Positions 1 to 7,402 of a DNA stretch of 64,000 bases are shown piece by piece. The stretch lies in NCBI RefSeq assembly GCF_900172265.1, contig NZ_FWFK01000007.1, positions 217,102-281,101 of the forward strand, read 5' to 3'. The notes beneath the pieces were generated by a model. It searched no databases, was not told the origin of the DNA, and was given only the letters and a program-made list of their open reading frames with translations. The stretch is from Roseivivax jejudonensis (GTDB lineage Bacteria > Pseudomonadota > Alphaproteobacteria > Rhodobacterales > Rhodobacteraceae). The stretch's first letter is position 1, and every line of letters begins with the position of its first letter. A program made the position numbers and the translations under genes.

Positions 1-766
1 TGTGCTGGATCGCCTCACGGATGGCCTCGGCGCGCCGCTCGCCGCGCGTCAGGCCGATATCGGCGAACCACTGGCCAACGCTGTCCTGCGCGGCCTCGTA
101 GTCCTTGATCATCGGGTGCTTCGACGGCTGCAGCATGCGGCGACCGTCCTTCGTGGTCGCGCGCGGCACGATGATCGCGTGGATGTGGTAGCTCTCCTCG
201 TCGAGATCGGCGCGGGCGTGGACCACGTCGTCGCCGAAGTGTTGGCGCAGCCAGGAGACGGCGCGGGCCTCGAAGAGTTTTTCGCGCCGTTCCTTGCTGT
301 CGAGGGGACGCCCGGCAATTGGCCCGTCGTCCTCGTCGAGCAGGCTGTCGATATCGACCGGACCGAGACCGGCCTCCTCTCTTTCGCTCTCTCCCTCGGC
401 CAACGGCTGCTCGAACCATTTGCGATTGGCCGTCAGGATGATCTCTCGCAGAGGTCCGTGCCGTGTGGCCCGCCACGGATCTTTCGGCCCCTCGGCCACG
501 CGGGTTCGGAACTCCGTCTTCCGCCGCCGCGTCTTGAGCTTTTTGAGATCGTCGGTGTGGTTGTCGAGAGCCATGTCCTCGATCTCGGTCCGGACCGTCT
601 TGGCCCAATCCTCGCTCCCGATGAGCCGGCGATTGAGCGTGGAGCGCTCGCGGTCCACGTGGCCAAGATCGCCGCCCTTGCGCGTTCGGTGCCCCTCGTA
701 GCCGCCGAGATCCTTGGGAAAGAGGCCCTGCATCCGCAGCACCACCGGATGTGTCGTGTCGTCCAT
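1..766 (-). CDS. MobV/Mob_Pre-type relaxase (partial, C-terminus beyond left edge)
   Basis: Plasmid mobilization/recombination protein of the Mob_Pre (MobV) family, which nicks oriT to start conjugative transfer. The ATG at 764-766 follows a GGAGTAAGGA ribosome site, and 255 codons are visible before the window edge. Seen: an N-terminal block GHRTRKGG..HVDRERSTLN (residues 25-45) like the family's first motif, and the metal-binding motif HARADLDEESYHIHAIIVP at 183-201, matching the family HxDE..HxH signature. The long reading frame on the opposite strand here is a GC-bias shadow. It is divergent from the 1288 gene and probably mobilizes the element that also carries the recombinase at 2548. 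Only the protein's C-terminal extent is unknown. Confidence 0.85.
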   Translation of the reverse strand, partial: MDDTTHPVVLRMQGLFPKDLGGYEGHRTRKGGDLGHVDRERSTLNRRLIGSEDWAKTVRTEIEDMALDNHTDDLKKLKTRRRKTEFRTRVAEGPKDPWRATRHGPLREIILTANRKWFEQPLAEGESEREEAGLGPVDIDSLLDEDDGPIAGRPLDSKERREKLFEARAVSWLRQHFGDDVVHARADLDEESYHIHAIIVPRATTKDGRRMLQPSKHPMIKDYEAAQDSVGQWFADIGLTRGERRAEAIREAIQH

Positions 767-1138
767 CGTCCTTACTCCGTTCTGGAGGTCGGGACGTCGG
801 TTCGGGTGAGGAGGCTTGGCGTATCGGTTTGATCCAAAGACCGCGCCGCGCGGCCAGTGGCTGCGCCGGGGGAGTTACTCACTAATCAGGTCGCGCAAAT
901 GCCTTCGGCCTTTGCACGACCTGTCGCTCGTCGGGGCGCTGCCCCGAACCCCGCGCCTGTCCGGCGGGGACGCCTGCGCGGCGCGCGGCAGGGCGTCGCT
1001 CGCCGCTCCCCTGCACCCCTGGCGTCTCCGACGGCTCGGGGACGGTCCGCCCGTCCCGCGAGACCCCCTGTCGCCAGGGGGAGCGTCGTTCCGCACTCCT
1101 CCCCCTGGACCCCCGCCTGCTCGCGCGCCCGGCGCCGG

Positions 1139-1162
1139 GTCGAGAGGGATGTCCCTCTCGAC
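1139..1162. repeat. 11-bp perfect inverted repeat
   Basis: GTCGAGAGGGA (1139-1149), a two-base TG loop and TCCCTCTCGAC (1152-1162). It is seen directly. There is no following T-run, so it does not look like an intrinsic terminator. Confidence 0.85.
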
Positions 1163-1185
1163 GCTCTCCCGAAGGGCATGGACCG

Positions 1186-1245
1186 GGGGTGTCCCGTGAT
1201 CGGCTGCGCGCTGGCCGTGCCGCGCAGCCGATCACGGGACACCCC
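1186..1245. repeat. 25-bp perfect inverted repeat, 10-nt loop
   Basis: The arms at 1186-1210 and 1221-1245 are perfectly complementary over 25 bp around the loop CTGGCCGTGC. It lies 42 bases upstream of the PemK-like start codon. There is no U-tract, so it could be part of an oriT, an attenuating mRNA structure or a protein-binding palindrome. Confidence 0.9.
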
Positions 1246-1287
1246 GGACGACATCAGACGCGGCGCTCATCACAAGAGGCCACCAAG

Positions 1288-1812
1288 ATGCTGCACGCAG
1301 ACATCCCCCAAGCTGCCGCCTGGCAGGAGACGATCAAGCCCGGCGACATCGTCGCGTTCCGGATGCCCCACAAGGACCCGTCCGCAGAACCGCTCAAGGC
1401 GCGCCCGACGCTGGTTCTCGATATCGAGGACATTGACGGCACGAGCATGGCGACGCTCGCCTACGGCACAACCCGGCCGCCGCGCGGCAAGACCGGGCAC
1501 CTCGTGCCGGTCACGGATCCGGACGAGATCGTTGCCGCCTCGCTCGATCGACCGACACGCTTCGATCCGCACCGGACGGTCCTCGTCACGCTCTCGCACA
1601 ACGGCTTCGTGTGCCGGCGCTCGGACGGCTCCGCGATCATCGGCACCCTCTCGGGCACGTCCGCGCAACGCCTCGCGCGGGCGCGCAAGACCCGGCGGGC
1701 CGCACGCCGGAGGCATCGCAGTCACCTCCGGCGGCAGGACAAGCGCCGCGAGGTCGTCGTCGAGCGCCGGCGCGGCGCGCGGCTCGTGTCGAAGGAGGTG
1801 ATCCATGCGTGA
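1288..1812 (+). CDS. PemK/MazF-like protein with basic C-terminal extension
   Basis: A 174-residue protein. Residues about 16-60 read KPGDIVAFRMP, then a basic KARPTLVLDI and ATLAYGTT, the opening strand pattern of the PemK/MazF SH3-like barrel. After about residue 115 it has a strongly basic tail (RARKTRRAARRRHR) that the usual 110-residue toxins lack and that could bind nucleic acid. The ATG at 1288 was chosen because the fold begins there; an upstream in-frame ATG at 1189 lies inside the 25-bp inverted repeat. It overlaps the next gene by 8 bases, so the two are probably co-translated. Toxin activity is inference: no classical antitoxin is recognised next to it. Confidence 0.55.
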   Translation: MLHADIPQAAAWQETIKPGDIVAFRMPHKDPSAEPLKARPTLVLDIEDIDGTSMATLAYGTTRPPRGKTGHLVPVTDPDEIVAASLDRPTRFDPHRTVLVTLSHNGFVCRRSDGSAIIGTLSGTSAQRLARARKTRRAARRRHRSHLRRQDKRREVVVERRRGARLVSKEVIHA

Positions 1813-2230
1813 GGGAGCACTCGATTACGACCCGCTCCTGGCGGCCGTTCACGACGTGCTGATGCGTGCGCGCCCGACGATCGACGCGCTGAACGGCGCT
1901 GCCGGACATCTCGACCGGACGCAGGCGCGCCTCGCCGACGAGATCGCCGGGCGGATCGCGCGCGAGCGCATCCGCGACCCGCGGGATCTCTCCGGGCTCA
2001 CGACGCTGCTCGAGACGCTCTCGGGCATCGTGGCAGACGGATACCAAACGCGCGTCGATTATCCCGAGTTCGGCGAGCCCACCCCCTATCGCGTGCTCTC
2101 GGACGCGGCGCGCGAGCTCGAGCTCGAGCGCCAGACGATCGCGCAGTATCGCGACGCGCTCGAGAGCCTGCACATGCTGCGCCGGGCCGAGATCCTCACC
2201 CTGCAGATGCGCGCAGAAGACGCCGCCTGA
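1805..2230 (+). CDS. Hypothetical protein, 141 aa
   Basis: Not recognised. The ATG at 1805 lies inside the last codons of the PemK-like gene, with GGAGGTG just upstream as ribosome site, so translation is likely coupled. The product is largely predicted helical, with alternating charged residues (ARLADEIAGRIARERIRD; AARELELERQTIAQY) and no signal peptide or membrane segment. Its position next to a toxin-like gene makes an antitoxin or accessory role possible, but nothing in the sequence demonstrates that. Confidence 0.6.
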   Translation: MREGALDYDPLLAAVHDVLMRARPTIDALNGAAGHLDRTQARLADEIAGRIARERIRDPRDLSGLTTLLETLSGIVADGYQTRVDYPEFGEPTPYRVLSDAARELELERQTIAQYRDALESLHMLRRAEILTLQMRAEDAA

Positions 2231-2356
2231 CACGTCGCGGCGGGGGCCGATCCGGTCTCCGCCGCGGGATCAAACAAACCGTTTTCCGAAAAAATCTGCC
2301 CGCTCCGAGGTCCCGACTGTCCGCGTGACGGACGGCAAACCTCGAAGGGCAGACCC

Positions 2357-2551
2357 ATGATCGATCCGACCCCCTCGCCGCTGCTCACCGCAGCCAACGA
2401 CAACCCCGGCGGCACGACCGAGGCGCGATGCGCGCTCCTCGGTCTCGTCGATCTTCTGGCCCGCGCCGAAGCCCGTCGCGGCCTCGCGCAGGACGCAGCC
2501 AACACCAACCGCGCGCCGGCAGGACGGCAGAATACGGAGGACACCGAATGA
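2357..2551 (+). CDS. Small hypothetical protein, 64 aa, coupled to recombinase
   Basis: Not recognised. The ATG at 2357 follows GAAGGGCAGACCC. The protein contains LTAANDNP, a phrase common near the start of small alphaproteobacterial proteins, and a short helix (LGLVDLLARAEARRGL). Its TGA at 2549-2551 overlaps the recombinase ATG at 2548 (ATGA), and the recombinase ribosome site GGAGG at 2536-2540 lies within its last codons. This supports real translation and coupling. It may be a directionality or regulatory factor, which is speculation from position only. Confidence 0.5.
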   Translation: MIDPTPSPLLTAANDNPGGTTEARCALLGLVDLLARAEARRGLAQDAANTNRAPAGRQNTEDTE

Positions 2552-4131
2552 CCAGGCGAGCCGCCATCTACACGCGCTACTCCAGCGCCCGCCAGGATGT
2601 CACCTCGACCACCGACCAGGTGGCGATGTGCCAGGAGTATTGCGACAAGCAGGGCTACACCGTGGTCCATGTCTTCTCCGACCAGGAGAAGACCGGGAAG
2701 AATACCCGGCGTCCGGGCTTCCAGCGGCTGAAGGCGGCCGCCGAGGCGGGCGAGATCGACGTCGTCGTGATCGAGGCGGTCGATCGCCTGACGCGGCGTC
2801 TCGCCGACGCCCTGACGACCTTCGACCTGTTCAGGTTCCGCGGCGCGTCTCTCGAGTCCGTCAAAGAAGGTCCGCAGGACTTTCTAAGGGTCCTGATGCT
2901 GGGCATGGGCGCCCAGTTTTACGCCGACAATGTCGGCGCTCATACGCTCCGCGCCCGGCGCGGCGGGATCTCCCGGGGCCGGATCGGCACCACCGCCTAC
3001 GGGTATCGCAGCCTCGAAATCGAGACCGGCCTCAACCGCGAGATCGATCCCGACCAGGCGGCTGTGGTGCACCGGATCTTTAATGAGTTCGCCTCGGGCC
3101 GCTCGCCGCACGCGATCGCCGACGGCCTGAATGCCGATGGCATCCGCGCGCCGCGCGGTGGCACGTGGAACAGCTCGACAATCCGCGGCAACGCCGACCG
3201 CCAAGAAGGTCTTCTGCGCAACCGGCTCTACACCGGCCGCGCCGCGATCTGCCGCACCCGGACCTCCCACCATCCTGAAACCGGCACGAAGAAGGTCGAG
3301 CTGACGCCTGAAGAGATGGTCGAGGCGGAGTTCCCGTCGCTCCGTATCGTCTCCGAGGAGCTTTGGGACGCGGTCCAGGCGGAGCTCGCGCGCCGTCACG
3401 AGCAGTATGGCCAGAAGGGCAACGCCGTCGGCGCGCGGCGCACGCGCTACCTGCTCTCCGACTTGCTCAAATGCGCCTGCTGCGGCGCCAACTACATCAT
3501 CTACAACCGCACATCCTATCGCTGCGCGGAGTCTCGGAAAAACGCGTGCAACAACACCGTCGGGATCTCGCGCAGACGCATCGAGGCGCGCGTCTTCGGC
3601 AAGCTCCGCGACGTGATGATGTCGGAGGACCTGATCGAGCGGTTCCAAGCGACGCTGAAAGCCGAGCGCAAGGCGCTCGCCAACGTGGATCTCGACGACG
3701 AGCACCGGCGCCTCGCCGCCGCGTTGCGCGACGCCGAACGCGGGCGCGACAACATGCTGGCCGCCATCGAACAAGGCGCGCCTTACGAAACCTTCGCCGC
3801 GCGCGCGGGCAAGCTGGAGGCCGAGATCACGTGGCTGACCGCGAAGATCGACGAGACCTCCTCGCGCAAGCAGGCACGGAACGCCCCGCTGCCGGACGCC
3901 CGCGCGATCTATGGAGAGGCCGTCGCACGGATGGAGGCCCTGCTCTCAGATCCGACGCTGGTCGAGGAAGCACACGGCTACATCGCGGCGCTCGTTCCGC
4001 GGATCGAGCTGATGCCCGACCCAGAGGCGCAGCACGGCATCGCCGTTCGGATGCATACGAGGTTCGCGCTTCTGATCGGTGAGGCCGCAGACGGTGCGAA
4101 AGTCGGTGAGACGACGGTCATCGACTGCTGA
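2548..4131 (+). CDS. Large serine recombinase (site-specific integrase)
   Basis: A 527-residue serine integrase/transposase-type recombinase that would integrate or excise the element. The N-terminal resolvase domain begins AAIYTRYSSARQ; Ser12 in the RYS motif is the expected nucleophile, and DRLTRR (about residues 80-85) carries the catalytic arginine pattern. The recombinase domain follows (RRGGISRGRIGTTAYGY, then IFNEFASGRSPHAIA). The zinc-ribbon segment has the pairs CACC (311-314) and CAESRKNAC. The C-terminal part is coiled-coil-like (DDEHRRLAAALRDAERGRD). The start is fixed by GGAGG at 2536-2540. Length and domain order are typical. It overlaps the 64-aa gene by 4 bases and probably forms an integrative mobilizable element with the relaxase at 1-766. 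Confidence 0.93.
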   Translation: MTRRAAIYTRYSSARQDVTSTTDQVAMCQEYCDKQGYTVVHVFSDQEKTGKNTRRPGFQRLKAAAEAGEIDVVVIEAVDRLTRRLADALTTFDLFRFRGASLESVKEGPQDFLRVLMLGMGAQFYADNVGAHTLRARRGGISRGRIGTTAYGYRSLEIETGLNREIDPDQAAVVHRIFNEFASGRSPHAIADGLNADGIRAPRGGTWNSSTIRGNADRQEGLLRNRLYTGRAAICRTRTSHHPETGTKKVELTPEEMVEAEFPSLRIVSEELWDAVQAELARRHEQYGQKGNAVGARRTRYLLSDLLKCACCGANYIIYNRTSYRCAESRKNACNNTVGISRRRIEARVFGKLRDVMMSEDLIERFQATLKAERKALANVDLDDEHRRLAAALRDAERGRDNMLAAIEQGAPYETFAARAGKLEAEITWLTAKIDETSSRKQARNAPLPDARAIYGEAVARMEALLSDPTLVEEAHGYIAALVPRIELMPDPEAQHGIAVRMHTRFALLIGEAADGAKVGETTVIDC

Positions 4132-4439
4132 GCCAGAAGGGCTGACGGATTGGCAGCGGGCGTGGCCTTGAAGCCTGGCCGCTAGCTCAATTTCTACGGG
4201 CTGACATTCGGTAATCCATCACCCGACGGCGTGTTTGCGGGACGATATGTGAATTCGTTGCGTCTGCGCACGTGGCTTCTTTGGCACACTTTGCGGACCT
4301 TGAATTGGCGTTTCACACAAACCTCCCACCTCCAGCGGACACTCTGTGTGTTCAGCGGAACGGTGTTCCTTCCTCCATTCCAGCGGTGCTGAAGATCGCC
4401 GCCAGCATCTACTAACAACCCTCTTTTCGACCTCGTCAC
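4132..4439. other. Intergenic gap after recombinase, candidate attachment-site region
   Basis: About 308 bases of visibly lower GC than the flanking element genes. The recombinase (plus) and the transglutaminase (minus) converge on it. No tRNA, convincing terminator or coding frame was found. Large serine recombinases often lie at the end of their element, so a short core attachment site could be here, but a partner copy would be outside the window. Confidence 0.35.
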
Positions 4440-5321
4440 TCAGGGGCGCATGCAAAAGGCGTCTGCGACATCCACGCTCACTTCCATCGACAAGACGTCT
4501 GTCGGTCTCCCATGGAAACTCCCGCTGACCGGCGCAACCTGCTCGATTCTTCTCGCGACGGCGACGGGAATGAGATTGATGGAGCCGACCGATCTGTTTG
4601 TCGGGTCGAACGGGATCCAGCCCGCTCCTGGAACGAAGACCTCCACCCAGGCGTGCGTGGAACCGGAAGCATCCGTTCCAACCTCGTTTCCGGAGGGGTT
4701 GAAAAGATATCCAGAAACAAGCCTGGCGCCAAAGCCGAGCGTCCGGACCGCCTCGGCGAAAAGAACTGCGAAGTCCCGGCAGGATCCCCAGCCCCTGTCG
4801 AGGGTCTCCAGCGGCCCCTGGGTGCCTTCCGTCTCGCGGCTCTGATAGGAAATTGCGGCTGTGACGCCGTTGCTGATGTCTTTCAGCAGAGAAAGCGCAT
4901 CTGTTGGGCGTGCCATGACAAATTGCTCGACCCAATTCGGCAGCCGGCTGGTTTCGTCCGCATATTGCGGCATCGCCAGATCGCCGAGGTCTGTCCAGTC
5001 ATCAGGTGAATACGCGAATGGGAATGAGACCGCGGCGGCGGCAATCGGGTAGACAGGCCAAATCGGGGCGCGCAGTTCCACACGCGCGCACGATTGGATC
5101 GAGAGCTTCATAGTGTTGGTTTCGAAATGTGCTGTCGCGACCGCATTGCCGGTAACGTCGTGTGACCAGTCGATGCGGGCTTCCGGACTGATCCCAAGGT
5201 CGAACGACGTCAGAATGAGATCCCGAGTTTCCCGCGGACGGAGCATCAGTCTGTGCGGTCCGAGAGAGACCCTGGTTCCATATTGATAGAGTGTCGTGTG
5301 AGTAATCGTGACGAATGGCAT
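4440..5321 (-). CDS. Transglutaminase family protein (N-terminal domain + core)
   Basis: A 293-residue cytoplasmic transglutaminase-like thiol enzyme. The N-terminal beta domain (VTITHTTLYQYGTRVSLGPHRLML) is the bacterial transglutaminase N-terminal type. The core has the full catalytic triad in order: Cys in GWGSCRDFA, His in GSTHAWVEV and Asp in WIPFDPTN. There is no signal peptide. In many bacteria this family sits with DUF403 and circularly permuted ATP-grasp genes; those are absent from the window. It is the first of two such genes here, the other at 6526, and follows the recombinase convergently. The substrate is unknown; protease or amide-bond-forming activity is possible. Confidence 0.85.
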   Translation of the reverse strand: MPFVTITHTTLYQYGTRVSLGPHRLMLRPRETRDLILTSFDLGISPEARIDWSHDVTGNAVATAHFETNTMKLSIQSCARVELRAPIWPVYPIAAAAVSFPFAYSPDDWTDLGDLAMPQYADETSRLPNWVEQFVMARPTDALSLLKDISNGVTAAISYQSRETEGTQGPLETLDRGWGSCRDFAVLFAEAVRTLGFGARLVSGYLFNPSGNEVGTDASGSTHAWVEVFVPGAGWIPFDPTNRSVGSINLIPVAVARRIEQVAPVSGSFHGRPTDVLSMEVSVDVADAFCMRP

Positions 5322-5330
5322 CGGTCAGAC

Positions 5331-5546
5331 CTATGATGATCGACCGCCGGAGCGCCGCCGGCCCTGTCCGCCGCCCTCGGGAATTGCCGATCGCCAGACA
5401 GCCGATCCCTTGCAACGGGAACATATCCGTTCGCAAAACCCCTCGCTCCAGAAGGTTGACCTGCATCTAAGGCAGGCCCGCGCAGCAGCAACGTCGTCCG
5501 TCGCCTTGATTGTCTCGAACTCGATCTCCGCAGACTTTTTCGTCAC
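5331..5546 (-). CDS. Small zinc-ribbon-like protein, 71 aa
   Basis: Contains two CxxC pairs, ACLRCRS and RICSRCKGS, spaced like a compact zinc ribbon, followed by WRSAIPEG and a Gly/Arg/Ser tail. The GTG start at 5544-5546 overlaps the TGA of the gene upstream (GTGA), indicating translational coupling. I recall similar small proteins as common uncharacterised genes in Rhodobacterales. A regulatory or RNA/DNA-binding role is guesswork. Confidence 0.65.
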   Translation of the reverse strand: MTKKSAEIEFETIKATDDVAAARACLRCRSTFWSEGFCERICSRCKGSAVWRSAIPEGGGQGRRRSGGRSS

Positions 5547-5851
5547 TTCCGCTCCTCACGTTTTCTCAATCTGTCCATGTCGCCAACGGCACGCTTAATG
5601 AGTTTCTGAGTGCGCTCATCGCCAGCCCCGAGGGTCGCTGCGTAACGGTCGAGAAGGAACCGCCACTTTTTCGTGACTTCGGCCCAAGTCCGCGCCGGCT
5701 CCGCAAGCATCTGATCTTCGAGGCTTTCAAGGTGCGGTTGCTGTGGGAGCTGAAGTGGTCGCTGCTTGTTCGCTGGGCGCCGCCGCAATTCAGACGCATG
5801 CTGTCCGGCAACGGACCTGCGGTCGTCGAGATCAATCGGGTCATCGGTCAT
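5543..5851 (-). CDS. Conserved hypothetical protein, 102 aa
   Basis: Starts MTDDPIDLDDRR and is helical throughout, with TWAEVTKKWRFLLDRYA and IKRAVGDMDRLRKREE. It has no signal or membrane segment. The frame stays open further upstream, but the ATG at 5849-5851 is preferred because protein-like composition begins there. It is directly coupled to the zinc-ribbon gene by a GTGA overlap, so the pair is probably one unit. Function is unknown. Confidence 0.6.
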   Translation of the reverse strand: MTDDPIDLDDRRSVAGQHASELRRRPANKQRPLQLPQQPHLESLEDQMLAEPARTWAEVTKKWRFLLDRYAATLGAGDERTQKLIKRAVGDMDRLRKREERK

Positions 5852-5921
5852 TTCGAAGCCTTGACAATGCCATCGAGCAAAGCTCTCGACTGGACGGAGC
5901 GACATATTTCCAACGCCAAAG

Positions 5922-6413
5922 TCATTCTCCGATGCCAGGGCGCGCGCTTCCGGAGCGTGGTCCGGCATCGCTGGCATGCCTACCGCGGCGATGCTCTTCC
6001 GTCTTAGACAGGTCATCTTGCCCTGCCTGCTGTCGATCGGGCTGGGGAGAGTAGAGGGCGCGGATGTCGGCCTCGGCCACGCCGTCGGCCTGCATGACGA
6101 GGCGGATCATCGGGTCGGCCAGCATCTCCTCGAGGAAGAAATCCGTCAGAGCTTTTCCGGTCAGTTTGTCCTTGGCAACGGCGTGCTCCAGTTCGGCAAG
6201 CGGCACGGAGAGCGTTCGGCTGAGTCCGGGATGAGTGGCCCGCGGATGTAGGCGGACGAGCACGGACGACGTCCATGTGCCTGGTTCAATCCAATCTACA
6301 GGTTCCAGCAGCTGGGTTTCGATCTCGTATTCGCCGGCCGGAAGGGTCTCGTTGAAGCTCGGAAGTTGGAACGGTTGCAGGAACACCGCAGTCGTCTTGA
6401 TCAAATTGGTCAT
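5922..6413 (-). CDS. Hypothetical protein, 163 aa
   Basis: Not recognised. The ATG at 6411-6413 is preceded by GGAAAG. The first 120 residues look like a folded acidic protein (AGEYEIETQLLEPVDWIEP; VLVRLHPRATHPGLSRTL; LADPMIRLVMQADG), while the last 40 (QQAGQDDLSKTEEHRRGRH and beyond) are low-complexity and could reflect a late frame change or a disordered tail. It sits between the coupled small genes and the second transglutaminase, all leftward. Confidence 0.5.
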   Translation of the reverse strand: MTNLIKTTAVFLQPFQLPSFNETLPAGEYEIETQLLEPVDWIEPGTWTSSVLVRLHPRATHPGLSRTLSVPLAELEHAVAKDKLTGKALTDFFLEEMLADPMIRLVMQADGVAEADIRALYSPQPDRQQAGQDDLSKTEEHRRGRHASDAGPRSGSARPGIGE

Positions 6414-6525
6414 CTCGGCTTTCCAGAACGATTGGTGATTTGGGATGCAATGACGCGGCACCCGCAGAGCGGCCGGCCTCGCGAGCCGACGACGGACGAA
6501 CACATCCACTCTGCGATTGGACTGA

Positions 6526-7362
6526 TCAATTCCGCGACACAGGCATTGTCTCGGCGGGGTCGTGCCTTGCATCCCATGTCCAGACGTCGAATTGTGTCAG
6601 GGTGTTGGGTCCGAACGTTTGGGTCAGCGGCACATCGGCTGCATCCCGACCACGGGCGATCAGGATCCGTCCCACGCGTCTTGAGTTGTTGCGCGGATCA
6701 AAAACCCACCAGCGGCCGTGGAGATAGACCTCCATCCAGGCCGCGAAATCGTCGGGCGCATGAGGTTCGGGTTGGCCGAATTCGCTCAGATAGCCGGTGC
6801 AATAGCGGGCCGGAATGTTCATGCAACGGCAGAAGGTGATCGCGAGGTGGGCGAAATCGCGGCATACCCCTCGCCGCCCGACCAGCGTTTGAGAGGCCGT
6901 GCGCGTCGAGCTTGCGTGCATGTAGTCGAAAGAGACGGTTGTGTGCACGAAATCGCAGATCGCCTGCACCCGCGCCCAGCCCAGCGGCGTGGTCTCGAAC
7001 AGGCGCCACGCCTCTTCCGACAGAAGATCCGTGTCGCAGTAGCGACTGCCAAGAAGATAGACCAGCGTCTCGGAAGGCAGTTCCTGCACGGCCTGCTGCG
7101 GGGCGTTGGGCGCGACCGCATCGGGCAGTCCGCAATCGCGGAAGATCCCGTCGGTGGACAGTGTGAAGTCGCCGGCTGGCGCCACCATGCGCGCGCACCA
7201 GTTTCCGAACCCGTCGCGATAGCTTTCGAGCGGCACACTAGGCGTGGTCACCAGATAGTCGGCGCGTTCCAGGTCACCGAAACGAGAGTAGTGCACGTTC
7301 AAGATTGCAATGAGTGGAGTGGGTTGCGTCAGTCGGTACTTCAGACGGCATCCGATCCGCAT
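6526..7362 (-). CDS. Transglutaminase family protein (second copy)
   Basis: A 278-residue transglutaminase-like cysteine enzyme. The start MRIGCRLKYRLTQPTP (ATG 7360-7362) matches the usual beginning of this family; the frame remains open upstream but overlaps the neighbouring gene. The catalytic order is intact: Cys in GRRGVCRDFAH, His/Asp region in PHAPDDFAAWMEVYL and WWVFDPRNN. The insert DFAAWMEV replaces the usual H-AW motif, so the exact His (PHAPDD) needs alignment. It lies 40 bases after the Cys-repeat protein gene and is probably co-transcribed with it. It is paralogous to the protein at 4440 but clearly diverged. Confidence 0.8.
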   Translation of the reverse strand: MRIGCRLKYRLTQPTPLIAILNVHYSRFGDLERADYLVTTPSVPLESYRDGFGNWCARMVAPAGDFTLSTDGIFRDCGLPDAVAPNAPQQAVQELPSETLVYLLGSRYCDTDLLSEEAWRLFETTPLGWARVQAICDFVHTTVSFDYMHASSTRTASQTLVGRRGVCRDFAHLAITFCRCMNIPARYCTGYLSEFGQPEPHAPDDFAAWMEVYLHGRWWVFDPRNNSRRVGRILIARGRDAADVPLTQTFGPNTLTQFDVWTWDARHDPAETMPVSRN

Positions 7363-7402
7363 CCGGATGCCTGGCGTGTCGCCGCGGTCTGACCGAGAGG
7401 CT

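Larger units (their letters stand above)
767..1287. other. Hairpin-rich intergenic region, candidate oriT/divergent promoter region
   Basis: A 521-base gap between the divergent relaxase and PemK-like genes. It is extremely GC-rich and contains at least four perfect inverted repeats: CGGGGC/GCCCCG at 932-946, CCCCCTG/CAGGGGG at 1064-1081, an 11-bp arm hairpin at 1139-1162 and a 25-bp arm hairpin at 1186-1245. MobV relaxases usually nick an oriT close to their own gene, so this is the natural place for one, but no nic consensus could be assigned. Open frames across it show no coding character. Confidence 0.5.

Noticed and set aside
2..832. 276-codon plus-strand frame at the left edge
   Set aside because: It is the antisense shadow of the relaxase, whose minus-strand reading shows the MobV motifs.
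1186..1245. 25-bp inverted repeat as an intrinsic terminator
   Set aside because: No T-run follows on either strand, and it lies between divergent, not convergent, genes.
4132..4439. tRNA gene as integration target of the recombinase
   Set aside because: No cloverleaf or T-loop motif was found in the gap.
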